A DNA stretch of 64,000 bases from Chloroflexota bacterium (GTDB lineage Bacteria > Chloroflexota > Anaerolineae > Anaerolineales > Villigracilaceae). Position numbers and translations under genes: made by a program. Below are positions 7,022 to 14,942 of the stretch, one piece after another. The notes under the pieces were generated by a model that made no database searches, was not told the origin of the DNA, and worked only from the letters and a program-made list of their open reading frames with translations. The stretch's first letter is position 1. Every line of letters begins with the position of its first letter. The stretch is taken from contig JACPYX010000018.1 in NCBI GenBank assembly GCA_016195815.1, forward strand, positions 306,509 to 370,508. The letters run 5' to 3'.

Positions 7022-9835
7022 ATGAGCGCATTTATGAGCGCAAAAAAGACTTTTCTGTTATTTACAGCACTGACCATGCTGGTTGTTCTGGCCGCCTCTC
7101 TTGTTTTTCCGCAGCCTGTTTTAGCTGGAGCCAACCCCTGTAACGCTTCGAATGAATGGTATGGGATTTCCGGGACGCAGGCCGCAAACGGAGCGTACAT
7201 CGGTCAGGCGACGCTCAGTATGGCGAGCAACTGCCAGTGGGTGGTTTTACTGAGGTTTATCGTCGACGGCCAATTCGTCTACAGCCCCGTCCGCAACGGG
7301 AGCAATACAGAGTATTACACGATCTCTTCCGTTGGGGCGCACACCATCACCTTTTTCTTCGATACCGGCGCAAGCGGACAATATTACGGTCCGTTTGACA
7401 CCACGCTGGTTATTGACCAGCCGCCAACCATCAGCGGGAGCGCGGCCTGCAATCAATGGGGGCAGAATGGCTGGTGCAGAGACAACGCCCGGCTTGTCCT
7501 GGCCGCATCCGACCCGCAGGGATATGGCTTGACCATCACCGGCAGCGCCGGAAGCGCTTCGATCTCCTGCGGCGGAAGCTGCACAGTTTCGCTGCCGCCA
7601 GGCGCAGGCACAGCCAATTACACAGTAACCGCCGCCGCGTCCGGCATGACCGCCTCAGGCAGCACGGCCTGGAGCTACGACCCCGGTCCTCCCATACCCT
7701 CTTTAAGTCTGAGCGGAACGAGCGGGGCGAACGGCTGGTATACATCAGCCGTAGGCGCAACGGCTGGAGGTTCGGACGCGATCTCTGGATTGGCGGGCGC
7801 CACGCTCTCAGTGGATGGCGGGGCGGCGTCTCCATCGGCGACCGTCGCCACAGATGGAGTTCACACGGTCAGCGAAACAGCCGCAGATAAAGCGGGCAAC
7901 TCTGCATCCGCGAGCGCATCGGTAAAAGTGGATACGAACATGCCGCAGGTCAATGCTGGCGGCGCGACAGGCACGCCGGGCTTGAACGGCTGGTATATCT
8001 CGCCAGTGCAATTGAGTGCCACCGCCTCGGACGCAACCTCCGGGCTTGCGTCTTTCAATATCAACATCGATGGAACATGGCAGCCATTTGCCAGTCCTGT
8101 TGCCCTGGGGGAGGGGCAGCACGCAGTACAGTTCCAGGCAGCGGACAACGCGGGCAATGTCTCTGCCACTGCCGCATATCAATACAAGGTGGACACAACC
8201 CTGCCGGTTATTACTTCGTCTGCCGCAGGCACAAGCGGATCGAACGACTGGTACACATCCAGCGTGCAGGCGGGCGCAACGGCAGCCGATTTGGTTTCGG
8301 GCATCAACGCGCTGAATATTGCAGTGGATGGCGGCGCGTGGATTGCTTACACCGCGCCCGTTTCTTTGCCGGACGGCCAGCATAGCATCAAGTTCCAGGC
8401 CGCAGACAACGCCGGGAATTCCGCATCAACGGCTCTCTCGATAAAAGTGGACACAACCGCCCCGACCGTTACTCCGGCGATCAGCGGGACGAGCGGAACG
8501 AATGGCTGGTACGCCTCATCGGTGCAATTATCCGCCGATGCAGCAGACAACGGTTCGGGCGTTTCGTCAACCCAGGTCTCGGTGGATGGCGGCGCGTGGC
8601 AGACCGTACCCGTAACAGTATCCGCCGAAGGACAGCACTCGGCTGCCTTTCGCGCATACGATAACGCAGGCAACACATCCTCTTCGTCTGCGTCCTTCAA
8701 GATCGATCTCACTCCTCCGGCGGCTGTGCTGGCCCTGTCTGGCACACCAGGCAACAATGGCTGGTATGTTTCCACTGTTGCCGCCAGCGTCACAGCTTCA
8801 GACGCAGGGTCTGGGATTGCGGGTTTCCAGTATCGAGTGGACGGCGGGGCCTGGCAGGGCGGAGATACAGTTACCCTGGACAACGGGATACACGCGATTG
8901 ATTTTCAAGCCTCGGATCAGGCCGGTAATGTTCAGCTTGCGTCCGAGACTGTCAGGGTGGACACCGCTCCGCCGCAGATCGACTTCTCCAGCGCCTTGTC
9001 CGGCGCGGCGTTGTCGGGGGACGTTGCGCTTTCCGGGCAGGCGATAGACGAGGTCTCAGGGTTGATCTCGGCAGATGTCTCGACCGACAACGGCCTGGCC
9101 TGGCAACAAGCCGTATTTAAGGGCAGCGGGTGGAGATCGACATGGCCGACCGGAAGTTTGCCGAACGGCGCGTACACCGTTCTCTTGCGAGCAAGCGACA
9201 ACGCCGGGAACCGAGGTTCAACCAGCACAGGGTTGATTGTTGATAATCAGGCGCCGATCGTTGGGTTGTCTGGCTGGTCATTCCCCGGGGCTGGATATGT
9301 TGAGGCTGTTCCGAACGTATGGCCCATCGCAAGCGTAAAAGTGTCCGTCCGCGATTTTGCCGGTTTATGGGACGATCAGATTTATTCATCTGCCGGTTCA
9401 GGACCCCTGGCATGGAGCGGCAGGTTCTTCCTTCTTCCTGGCGCTTATCCGCTCAGGGCGGAAGTCTGTGACATCTACGGTCTGTGCGCCAAAGCCGAGA
9501 GTTCGATACTGGTGAGTATCTCGCCGACCGCGACACCCACAGCGACTCCAGCCGCAACACAGAAGCCAGCGCAGTTTACATTCCAGCGTCCGCCCACGCT
9601 CGTCCCAACCAAAGCCGTTCCTGCGCCTCAACCTCAAATTGTCCAGGCGCCGCCCCCGGCGCCAATTTCAGTCCCAGCCCCGCCAGCGGAGACTCCCTTT
9701 GCTCCAATCGCAGTCGGCTTCCTGACGCTTCTTTCTTCGGCTTTGCTTATTCTTGACCCGCGCCCGCGCGCCTGGCGCAATTTTACCCTGACCGCGAGGC
9801 AGGGAATCAAAAAACAAGAGGACAATAAAAAATGA
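7022..9835 (+). CDS. large secreted surface protein with five Ig-like repeats
   Basis: ATG 7022 is preferred over the in-frame upstream ATG 6986 because AAGGAG lies just before it and it gives a classical signal peptide (MSAFMSAKKTFLLFTALTML, cleavage near LAGA). The mature part has five repeats of about 95 residues, each with a G(T)(S/P)GxNxWY opening and a later AxDxAGN element, typical of bacterial Ig-like surface domains. A Thr/Pro-rich segment (TATPTATPAATQKP) precedes a final membrane helix (IAVGFLTLLSSALLIL) and a basic tail, so it is anchored with the repeats outside. It may be an adhesin or pilus-associated stalk. It overlaps the next gene by ATGA. Confidence 0.8.
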   Translation: MSAFMSAKKTFLLFTALTMLVVLAASLVFPQPVLAGANPCNASNEWYGISGTQAANGAYIGQATLSMASNCQWVVLLRFIVDGQFVYSPVRNGSNTEYYTISSVGAHTITFFFDTGASGQYYGPFDTTLVIDQPPTISGSAACNQWGQNGWCRDNARLVLAASDPQGYGLTITGSAGSASISCGGSCTVSLPPGAGTANYTVTAAASGMTASGSTAWSYDPGPPIPSLSLSGTSGANGWYTSAVGATAGGSDAISGLAGATLSVDGGAASPSATVATDGVHTVSETAADKAGNSASASASVKVDTNMPQVNAGGATGTPGLNGWYISPVQLSATASDATSGLASFNINIDGTWQPFASPVALGEGQHAVQFQAADNAGNVSATAAYQYKVDTTLPVITSSAAGTSGSNDWYTSSVQAGATAADLVSGINALNIAVDGGAWIAYTAPVSLPDGQHSIKFQAADNAGNSASTALSIKVDTTAPTVTPAISGTSGTNGWYASSVQLSADAADNGSGVSSTQVSVDGGAWQTVPVTVSAEGQHSAAFRAYDNAGNTSSSSASFKIDLTPPAAVLALSGTPGNNGWYVSTVAASVTASDAGSGIAGFQYRVDGGAWQGGDTVTLDNGIHAIDFQASDQAGNVQLASETVRVDTAPPQIDFSSALSGAALSGDVALSGQAIDEVSGLISADVSTDNGLAWQQAVFKGSGWRSTWPTGSLPNGAYTVLLRASDNAGNRGSTSTGLIVDNQAPIVGLSGWSFPGAGYVEAVPNVWPIASVKVSVRDFAGLWDDQIYSSAGSGPLAWSGRFFLLPGAYPLRAEVCDIYGLCAKAESSILVSISPTATPTATPAATQKPAQFTFQRPPTLVPTKAVPAPQPQIVQAPPPAPISVPAPPAETPFAPIAVGFLTLLSSALLILDPRPRAWRNFTLTARQGIKKQEDNKK

Positions 9836-10425
9836 TCGCTGCAATTCCCGTTACCGAACTTTCTGTGCTGTTCCTAATGATCCTGCTGACCGTTATCCTG
9901 ACCATCTATAACCATCGCCAGGCCGCCGCGTTGCGCGGCGTCGAACGCCTGGTGCAGGACTTTGTCGCCATGCAGATCCGCGACCGGCGACGCAAGGCGC
10001 AGGATGACCTGCCAGGTCGTATCGATCCATTCGCGTGGATCTCCAAACAAGTCAATGCGGAATTGGAAGGACAGCCCCTGGTTGTTGCAGACGTAACGCG
10101 TGTGGTTCGCGAAGTCTCGGCTGTGGAACTGCTCACAACGAGCGGCGCGCGCGTGGTTGTATCCACGCTTTCCAAGTCGAATATCCTGCGTTTCGATAAC
10201 CGCCTGCGCGCAAACAGCCGGAAAAGGTCCGCGGCCGACCGCGTTGCATCCTTCGCGTCCCGGCCTTTATTGGGCAATTCGCGCTGGGGCTGGGGAGTGA
10301 TCACCATTGAAAGCGTGATGACGCAGGCCAACGAATTCTTCGACATCGAAGCGGGCGCGGCAGGCGAAAGGCTCGGTCTCGAATGGGACAACCCTTCGCG
10401 ATTGTGGTTTTATGTTGTCAAATAG
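9832..10425 (+). CDS. hypothetical membrane-anchored protein
   Basis: A 197-residue protein. One N-terminal helix (ELSVLFLMILLTVILTIYN) is followed by a basic stretch and a soluble domain of mixed helix/strand character with no motif that I recognise. It is coupled by ATGA to the surface-protein gene and overlaps the prepilin-peptidase gene by 14 bases, so it belongs to the same machine. Predicted to face the cytoplasm after a short external N-terminus, but the topology is uncertain. Confidence 0.65.
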   Translation: MIAAIPVTELSVLFLMILLTVILTIYNHRQAAALRGVERLVQDFVAMQIRDRRRKAQDDLPGRIDPFAWISKQVNAELEGQPLVVADVTRVVREVSAVELLTTSGARVVVSTLSKSNILRFDNRLRANSRKRSAADRVASFASRPLLGNSRWGWGVITIESVMTQANEFFDIEAGAAGERLGLEWDNPSRLWFYVVK

Positions 10426-10858
10426 CGCATTGCCCTACGTTGCATATGGTCTGTTGACCGCGCTGGTGTTTCTTGGCGGCATCCAGGACTGGAGCAGGGG
10501 AGAGGTAAGCAACTGGATCAGCATACCGCTTTTTGCGGCAGGGTTGACCGCGTCCGTTCTGCGCCTGTTTTCGCGCGGCCAAAGGATGGCCGGGATCGCG
10601 ATCGGGATGATCGTGCTCGCCCTGACGCTCTCTGCGCTGAAAGGCTGGATGGGAGGCGCCGACTGGAAAATACTCGTCGGTCTTTTCGGCCTGTGGCCTT
10701 TCGCCGGTCTTACAGCGCTGGCAGCGGCCGGGGTGTGGGGCGGCGTTGAAATGTTGAGGACGCGCAATCCCAATGCGCGCTTTCCGGGCGTAACAGCTTT
10801 TGCCTTCGCGACCGCCTTGACATTTTTAGCCCAATTCTTTATAATGCCATTGAATTGA
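10412..10858 (+). CDS. A24-family prepilin peptidase (CpaA/TadV-like)
   Basis: A 148-residue multi-pass membrane protein. The two catalytic aspartates of A24 prepilin peptidases are visible: D26 in GGIQDWSRGEVSNW and D84 in GWMGGADWKILVG. The length fits the short CpaA/TadV group, which lacks the methylase domain of PilD. It would cleave the leader of the Flp pilin and of the TadE/TadG-like proteins encoded directly downstream. The second motif reads GGAD rather than the more common GxGD. Confidence 0.83.
   Translation: MLSNSALPYVAYGLLTALVFLGGIQDWSRGEVSNWISIPLFAAGLTASVLRLFSRGQRMAGIAIGMIVLALTLSALKGWMGGADWKILVGLFGLWPFAGLTALAAAGVWGGVEMLRTRNPNARFPGVTAFAFATALTFLAQFFIMPLN
10817..10845 (+). promoter_or_regulatory. 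consensus sigma-70-type promoter for flp
   Basis: TTGACA (10817-10822) and TATAAT (10840-10845) are both perfect hexamers, separated by exactly 17 bases. It lies inside the 3' end of the prepilin peptidase gene. Transcription would start near 10852 and give a separate transcript for the pilin gene. Confidence 0.75.
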
Positions 10859-10895
10859 GGTGTGATTTTCCACTGGGAAAATCGCGCCTTTTTTT
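10858..10895 (+). terminator. hairpin plus U-run between prepilin peptidase gene and flp
   Basis: AGGTGTGATTTTCC (10858-10871) pairs with GGGAAAATCGCGCCT (10875-10889) with two G-U pairs, and a run of T follows. It looks like an intrinsic terminator for the upstream operon. It also lies immediately downstream of the flp promoter start, so it may act as an attenuator or a 5' protective hairpin. Confidence 0.75.
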
Positions 10896-10925
10896 GTTGC
10901 AATTTTTCAGACAAGGAGATCTCTT

Positions 10926-11111
10926 ATGTTCGCAACTCGTATCAAACGCATTGCTCTTCGCGCTTTCGATCTGATCGTCAATCGGCGCGGCGATGATTAC
11001 GCACAGAAAGCCGTGATCCTGGTGCTGGTGGTCCTGGCAGGCGTGGCTGCCTTCGCCGCCTTTGGCGGAAAAATCGTGGACTTGATCAATCAGGCAACCA
11101 GCGGGATATAA
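10926..11111 (+). CDS. Flp-family type IVb pilin
   Basis: A 61-residue protein with AAGGAG before ATG 10926. A basic leader ending RRG is followed by DDYAQKAVILVLVVLAGVAAFAAFGGKI, the single hydrophobic helix of Flp pilins. Cleavage by the prepilin peptidase is expected after the Gly of RRG. The usual Glu at mature position 5 is Gln here. It has its own strong promoter, consistent with the high expression needed for a major pilin. Confidence 0.85.
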   Translation: MFATRIKRIALRAFDLIVNRRGDDYAQKAVILVLVVLAGVAAFAAFGGKIVDLINQATSGI

Positions 11112-11114
11112 ACC

Positions 11115-11534
11115 GTGTATCGTCTTCTGCGCCTGTTCCGGTCAAATAAAGGCGATGAGTTCGCCGAGACTGCGATTGCCATGCCGGTGATCGTGCTGAT
11201 CACCATTGCCTTGTTGAACCTGACGATGGCAGGGTTCGCCAGCGTGAACGCCAACAATGCCGCCAACTACGGAGCGCGTGTTGGAAGCGTCAACCAGCAG
11301 GGACCGGCAGGCACCGCCTACGAGGCTGCCCTGCAATCCATTTCCTACGCAAAGATTGGCGACTACTCTGTTTCTGTTACGGGCGGAGGATTCCCCGGAG
11401 CGCAGATCAGCGTTCAGGTGGATTGGAGCGTTCCAAACCTGATGGGCGGCCTGTTGAGTTTCGTTGGCGGGAACAGTCTTGGCGCCGACCTCGCAGGTTC
11501 GGCTGTATCCGTCTTTCGTCAGGAGGGCTGGTGA
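11115..11534 (+). CDS. TadE-like pseudopilin
   Basis: A 139-residue protein from GTG 11115, 3 bases after the flp stop. The segment KGDEFAETAIAMPVIVLITIALLNL is the processed N-terminal helix of TadE-type minor pilins, with Glu at mature position 5. The rest is a small exported domain. It overlaps the next gene by GTGA. Minor pilins of this type prime or modulate Flp pilus assembly. Confidence 0.8.
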   Translation: MYRLLRLFRSNKGDEFAETAIAMPVIVLITIALLNLTMAGFASVNANNAANYGARVGSVNQQGPAGTAYEAALQSISYAKIGDYSVSVTGGGFPGAQISVQVDWSVPNLMGGLLSFVGGNSLGADLAGSAVSVFRQEGW

Positions 11535-11974
11535 GATTGCTCTTCTCCCGCAAAGGCGATGCGTATGCGTGGTTCGCGGCCTTGATGGTCTTTGTCGCCA
11601 TCCCGCTGTCCAGCCTGAGCATAGACGTGACGCGCATGATGTATGTGCGCGGGCATCTTCAAACGGCGACCGATGCGGCCTGCCAGTCGGCGGCGGACGC
11701 GCTCGACGTTCCGCTGTTCATTGCCACGAATGAAAAGAGGATCGATGCGGGCCTGGCTCGCAGGCAGGCGGCGCGCGAATTCTCGGCGACGCTTCGGGAC
11801 GCAGGCCGGGTTCGCTACACCATTGAGGGGCTTGCGATTGATTTCCCTGCCCCCACATTTGCACATTGTGTTGCATCCGTAACGGTGGAACGCATCATCC
11901 CGATGACTCCGACCATGAAGGTTGTCGTAGAAACCACCTCCGAAATGCGCGCCCAGGCTGTCACTACTCCATAA
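11531..11974 (+). CDS. TadG-like pilus assembly protein (short)
   Basis: GTG 11531 is chosen because it overlaps the tadE stop by GTGA, giving about 147 residues. It opens with SRKGDAYAWFAALMVFVAIPLSSL and then DVTRMMYVRGHLQTATDAACQSAADAL, a hallmark of TadG/TadE-like N-termini. The C-terminal von Willebrand domain of long TadG proteins is absent. It shares the (K/R)xGDxxA processing site with its two neighbours but has Trp at mature position 5. Confidence 0.72.
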   Translation: MRLLFSRKGDAYAWFAALMVFVAIPLSSLSIDVTRMMYVRGHLQTATDAACQSAADALDVPLFIATNEKRIDAGLARRQAAREFSATLRDAGRVRYTIEGLAIDFPAPTFAHCVASVTVERIIPMTPTMKVVVETTSEMRAQAVTTP

Positions 11975-11987
11975 GAGGCATCCGTCC

Positions 11988-12434
11988 GTGTTTGAGTTTG
12001 AGATTGATTTCCAGAAAGACAAAGGCGTGATTTGGGCGACCGTGCTCATTGGCATTCTGATTGCCGTGATCATTGGCATGGCGCAGATCGGGCGAGGCGT
12101 CACGCCGGTGGACGACGCGGGCAGCCCTCGCGTCTTGTCATGGTCGGACTGGAGATTGCTTCAGGCTGAACGCGCATACGCCGAAGAACTTTCGGTTTTA
12201 CGCGGCGATGCCGTTCAACTGGTGACAATGCTCCAGCAGCGGCAAAATCCAGTTGCCGCACAACTGCTGGTTAATGCAATTGCGCGCCACACGTCCAGCG
12301 GTGATCCCTCCCTGGCGAACGCACGCAGCGCGCTTGCCAACGCTTCGCTGAATGTTCGTGATTGGGCCTCCGGCGTACTGGACCGCAATGCGGCAATCCA
12401 ATCCATACAGGAAACCCTGGCGCTTCTTCAATGA
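11988..12434 (+). CDS. hypothetical membrane protein
   Basis: A 148-residue protein from GTG 11988. It has one transmembrane helix near residues 14-34 (VIWATVLIGILIAVIIGMAQIG), then a helical extracytoplasmic or periplasm-facing region rich in Ala and Gln. Family not recognised. It is coupled by ATGA to the following gene and continues the pilus operon. Confidence 0.65.
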   Translation: MFEFEIDFQKDKGVIWATVLIGILIAVIIGMAQIGRGVTPVDDAGSPRVLSWSDWRLLQAERAYAEELSVLRGDAVQLVTMLQQRQNPVAAQLLVNAIARHTSSGDPSLANARSALANASLNVRDWASGVLDRNAAIQSIQETLALLQ

Positions 12435-13696
12435 CTGCATCTATTATGATGACGACACCCCTGGACCTTTCACATCAACGCGCCCTCGGCGATTTGTTGC
12501 AGGCGGAACGCGATCTGCGGCAGAAGAACGAGGGCGCCCTGCGCGAGCTGCGGCAGGTACTTCTCGATACGGCGATTCGCCTCGACGGAGAACGACTTGA
12601 GTCGCTGCGGCGGGAGAATCCATCGGTGCCTGACATTTGGAGCGCCGCAGACTGGAGAAAATTTTTCAGCAGCGCGCCGCGGCTCAATGGGTGGGGAAGC
12701 GTCGTTCAGCAGGATGTTCGCGCTCAGCGCGAACTGATGCAGCAGATCGAGGGATTGAAGGCCAGCCTGATGCTGGTCGAAAGCCAGTTGGAGACCGAAC
12801 GGTCGAAGCAGCCGATGGCGGCGCTCAATGAAAGCAGGACTGCGGCGCCAGCATTGGACCTCGCCGCGCTTCCAGACGGCGCGACGCCTTCTGCTGCTGC
12901 GCTGGTCGAGGACACCCAAAAGGCAATGCAGCTATTTCCTAAAAAAATTCCGGCGGCCTTCTCAAATGTGTTGAACGGAGGCGGGCGCGTTGGAGGCGAT
13001 CTGTTGCGCGTTTTTCGGCGGTACTTTATTGCGCTGTACCTGATTGGCCGCTGGAGATTGTCGGCGGCGCTTGAGATCGAGGAAATTCTGGCAGGCGCGG
13101 ACGGCGTATCGGCGGGTTCCGGGTCGCTCCGGCGCGTATTCGACGACCTGGGCAGGGCCGCCATCATTCTATCGGAGACTCTTACCCTCGATTCTCCGCA
13201 TACCACGCTGAAACTTTACCGTTTGTCGCCGAACGGAGAAAAGTTGTATCAGGCCCTTTTTGGCAAACGCCCTTACGAGAACGAGTGGTCTCGCCTGATT
13301 CGGCTGCGCGAGGGAGCGCAGTTTCCCGACCATACGATGGCTGTGATCGCTTTTGCGATGCACGCGCGCAAGCGCGGCTACGCCGCACAAGTACTGCCCG
13401 AAGCAGACAACTTGAAGACCCTACCGCACATTTGGGTCGCGCGCGAAGACGAAAAATTCTATGTTGAAGTCGAGCAGGAGGGCGGCCAGGAGCGGGCGTC
13501 CAGGTGGCACAGCATAGCCGCACTGAACGGGGGCAGGCTGGCGTTATGCGCCGCGACCCAAAAGAGCCGGGCGCGTCTCGCCTGTGATTGCAAGCTCGAA
13601 AAACTTCCCGGCCTTGCAGCCGATCTTGAGTCCCTTGTGGGTATCAAGTTCAAGGAGATTTCACAGAAGACGCCTCTTTGGCTGGAAAGCTGGTAG
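12431..13696 (+). CDS. hypothetical protein with coiled coil and nuclease-like C-terminus
   Basis: About 421 residues from ATG 12431, overlapping the previous stop. The N-terminal third is helical and likely coiled coil (LLQAERDLRQKNEGALRELRQVLLD; QLETERSKQ). The middle part (RWRLSAALEIEEIL, then KLYRLSPNGEKLYQALFG) looks like a winged helix. The end (HTMAVIAFAMHARKRG, then KFYVEVEQEG) resembles the restriction-endonuclease-like half of replication-relaxation family proteins of mobile elements. That family assignment is tentative. It is the last gene of the long operon; about 230 bases without a gene follow. Confidence 0.6.
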   Translation: MTASIMMTTPLDLSHQRALGDLLQAERDLRQKNEGALRELRQVLLDTAIRLDGERLESLRRENPSVPDIWSAADWRKFFSSAPRLNGWGSVVQQDVRAQRELMQQIEGLKASLMLVESQLETERSKQPMAALNESRTAAPALDLAALPDGATPSAAALVEDTQKAMQLFPKKIPAAFSNVLNGGGRVGGDLLRVFRRYFIALYLIGRWRLSAALEIEEILAGADGVSAGSGSLRRVFDDLGRAAIILSETLTLDSPHTTLKLYRLSPNGEKLYQALFGKRPYENEWSRLIRLREGAQFPDHTMAVIAFAMHARKRGYAAQVLPEADNLKTLPHIWVAREDEKFYVEVEQEGGQERASRWHSIAALNGGRLALCAATQKSRARLACDCKLEKLPGLAADLESLVGIKFKEISQKTPLWLESW

Positions 13697-13867
13697 AGCG
13701 ATCTGCGGGAGGTCATCTGTGCGCACGCCTCAGGTGATTTGCCGCAGGCTACTCGCCTGGCCCTCTACTGAGGGTAAACAGAACCTTACAAACTGAAAAG
13801 CGACGGACGGATACTCTAAATACAAATACGAGTACCAGTATTTCCGTTTTCCGATCTGCGCTTTCCA

Positions 13868-13921
13868 GCAAACACCAAGACTCGCGTCCTGGTGTTTGCC
13901 AGGACGCGCATTTCACGGAGG
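13868..13921 (+). promoter_or_regulatory. two mutually exclusive hairpins and leader of the annealing-protein gene
   Basis: GCAAACACCA (13868-13877) can pair with TGGTGTTTGC (13890-13899). CGCGTCCTGG (13883-13892) can instead pair with CCAGGACGCG (13899-13908). Both stems are perfect over 10 base pairs and share bases, so only one can form. The second ends 8 bases before the GGAGG of the next gene. Confidence 0.6.
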
Positions 13922-13928
13922 TATCCAC

Positions 13929-14687
13929 ATGATCGACAATTTCAAGACCCTCGCAGGCTTAACGCTGGCAGAGGCGGCAACCAGGCTCGACGCTGAATTG
14001 CCGAAGGACGCTTACAAGGCTGTGCCTGGCGCGGCTGACCTGACCGACATTGATCCCAACTACATGCGCAAGACCTTCAATGAGGTCTTTGGCATGTGCG
14101 GTATCGGCTGGGGCTATCGCTACGATGCCCACGACCTGCGCGTTGAGATCGAGAATCGCCCGCGCTCGAGCGGCGGCACCCGCAAGGTACACATGGCGAC
14201 ATTGCTGCGCCTGATCTTCTGGTACAAGCTGGCAGATGCGCAGGGTGCGGAAACGCTCTGCGAGATCGAAGCCTCAGGCGGCTCCGAGAACGATGTCGAG
14301 GCGTATGCCATGAAGGGCGCCATCACTAACGCGCTCGGTAATGCCGCATCGAATATCGGCTTCCAGGAGTCTGTTTATCTGGGCAAGCGCTCGCACAAGA
14401 CGGTCGGCGGCGGTAAGTCATCGCCTGCGCCGAAGCCTGCGCCTGCGAAGACCGAAGTCCCTGTTGCAGAAGCGAAAACTTCGGCAGAATTCATGGTGAG
14501 CATCGGCAAGCGCGCAGGCAAGACTCTTAGCGAGATTTATGCCGAGGGTGAGGAAGGCGCGAAGGCGATCCAGTTCTACACCACCATGGCGACTGGAGGA
14601 AATGCTGGCAAGGAGGCGTTGAGAAACGCCGCCATCTCCTTCCTCGCGCAACATAACGGTCACATTCCGCAGTCCGTCGCCGCGTAG
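13929..14687 (+). CDS. Rad52/Sak-like single-strand annealing protein
   Basis: A 252-residue protein; ATG 13929 follows GGAGGTATCCAC, the leader type shared by most cassettes to the right. The N-terminal two thirds (YMRKTFNEVFGMCGIGWGYRYD, then the AYAMKGAITNALGNAASNIGF block) match the Rad52-like core of DdrA/Sak recombinases that anneal complementary single strands. A Lys/Pro/Ala linker leads to a C-terminal helical segment (FMVSIGKRAGKTLSEIYAEG) that may contact SSB or another partner. Together with the SSB, clamp and nuclease genes further right it would form an element-encoded recombination set. Confidence 0.7.
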   Translation: MIDNFKTLAGLTLAEAATRLDAELPKDAYKAVPGAADLTDIDPNYMRKTFNEVFGMCGIGWGYRYDAHDLRVEIENRPRSSGGTRKVHMATLLRLIFWYKLADAQGAETLCEIEASGGSENDVEAYAMKGAITNALGNAASNIGFQESVYLGKRSHKTVGGGKSSPAPKPAPAKTEVPVAEAKTSAEFMVSIGKRAGKTLSEIYAEGEEGAKAIQFYTTMATGGNAGKEALRNAAISFLAQHNGHIPQSVAA

Positions 14688-14710
14688 TTGTTCCAAGGTT
14701 CTGCTTTTCC

Positions 14711-14734
14711 CTGGGAGGCCTTGCTGCCTCCCAG
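14711..14734 (+). terminator. hairpin after the annealing-protein gene
   Basis: CTGGGAGGC and GCCTCCCAG form a perfect 9-bp stem with a 6-base loop, 24 bases after the stop. No long U-run follows, so termination is possible but not certain. Confidence 0.5.
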
Positions 14735-14762
14735 CCTTGCAGGTTCCCAGGCGCATTTGAAC

Positions 14763-14855
14763 GCCTGTTACCGTCGCAGCACATTAACAATCCAGAAAAC
14801 GAATCCCGTCATAGCGCTGCTATGCGGGTTATCCCAACAGGCCTTTGTGCCTGTT
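14763..14855 (+). ncRNA. candidate structured RNA with alternative pairing
   Basis: GCCTGTT (14763-14769) can pair with AACAGGC (14836-14842), enclosing a strong inner hairpin (CCCG, bulged T, CATAGC, loop gct, GCTATG, CGGG). The same AACAGGC can instead pair with a second GCCTGTT (14849-14855) across a 6-base loop. It lies in the 255-base gap between two genes. No known RNA class is recognised. Confidence 0.4.
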
Positions 14856-14879
14856 ATTCAAACTTTGGAATCTTAAACT

Positions 14880-14909
14880 GGCGGGGGACGCGCACCTTGT
14901 TCCCCCGCC
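14880..14909 (+). other. leader hairpin
   Basis: GGCGGGGGA and TCCCCCGCC form a perfect 9-bp stem about 20 bases before the AGGAGG of the next gene. Second hairpins just upstream of the ribosome-binding site recur in other cassettes of this element. Confidence 0.5.
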
Positions 14910-14942
14910 CATCAAAAATCTGTAATTCAGGAGGCATCAATC

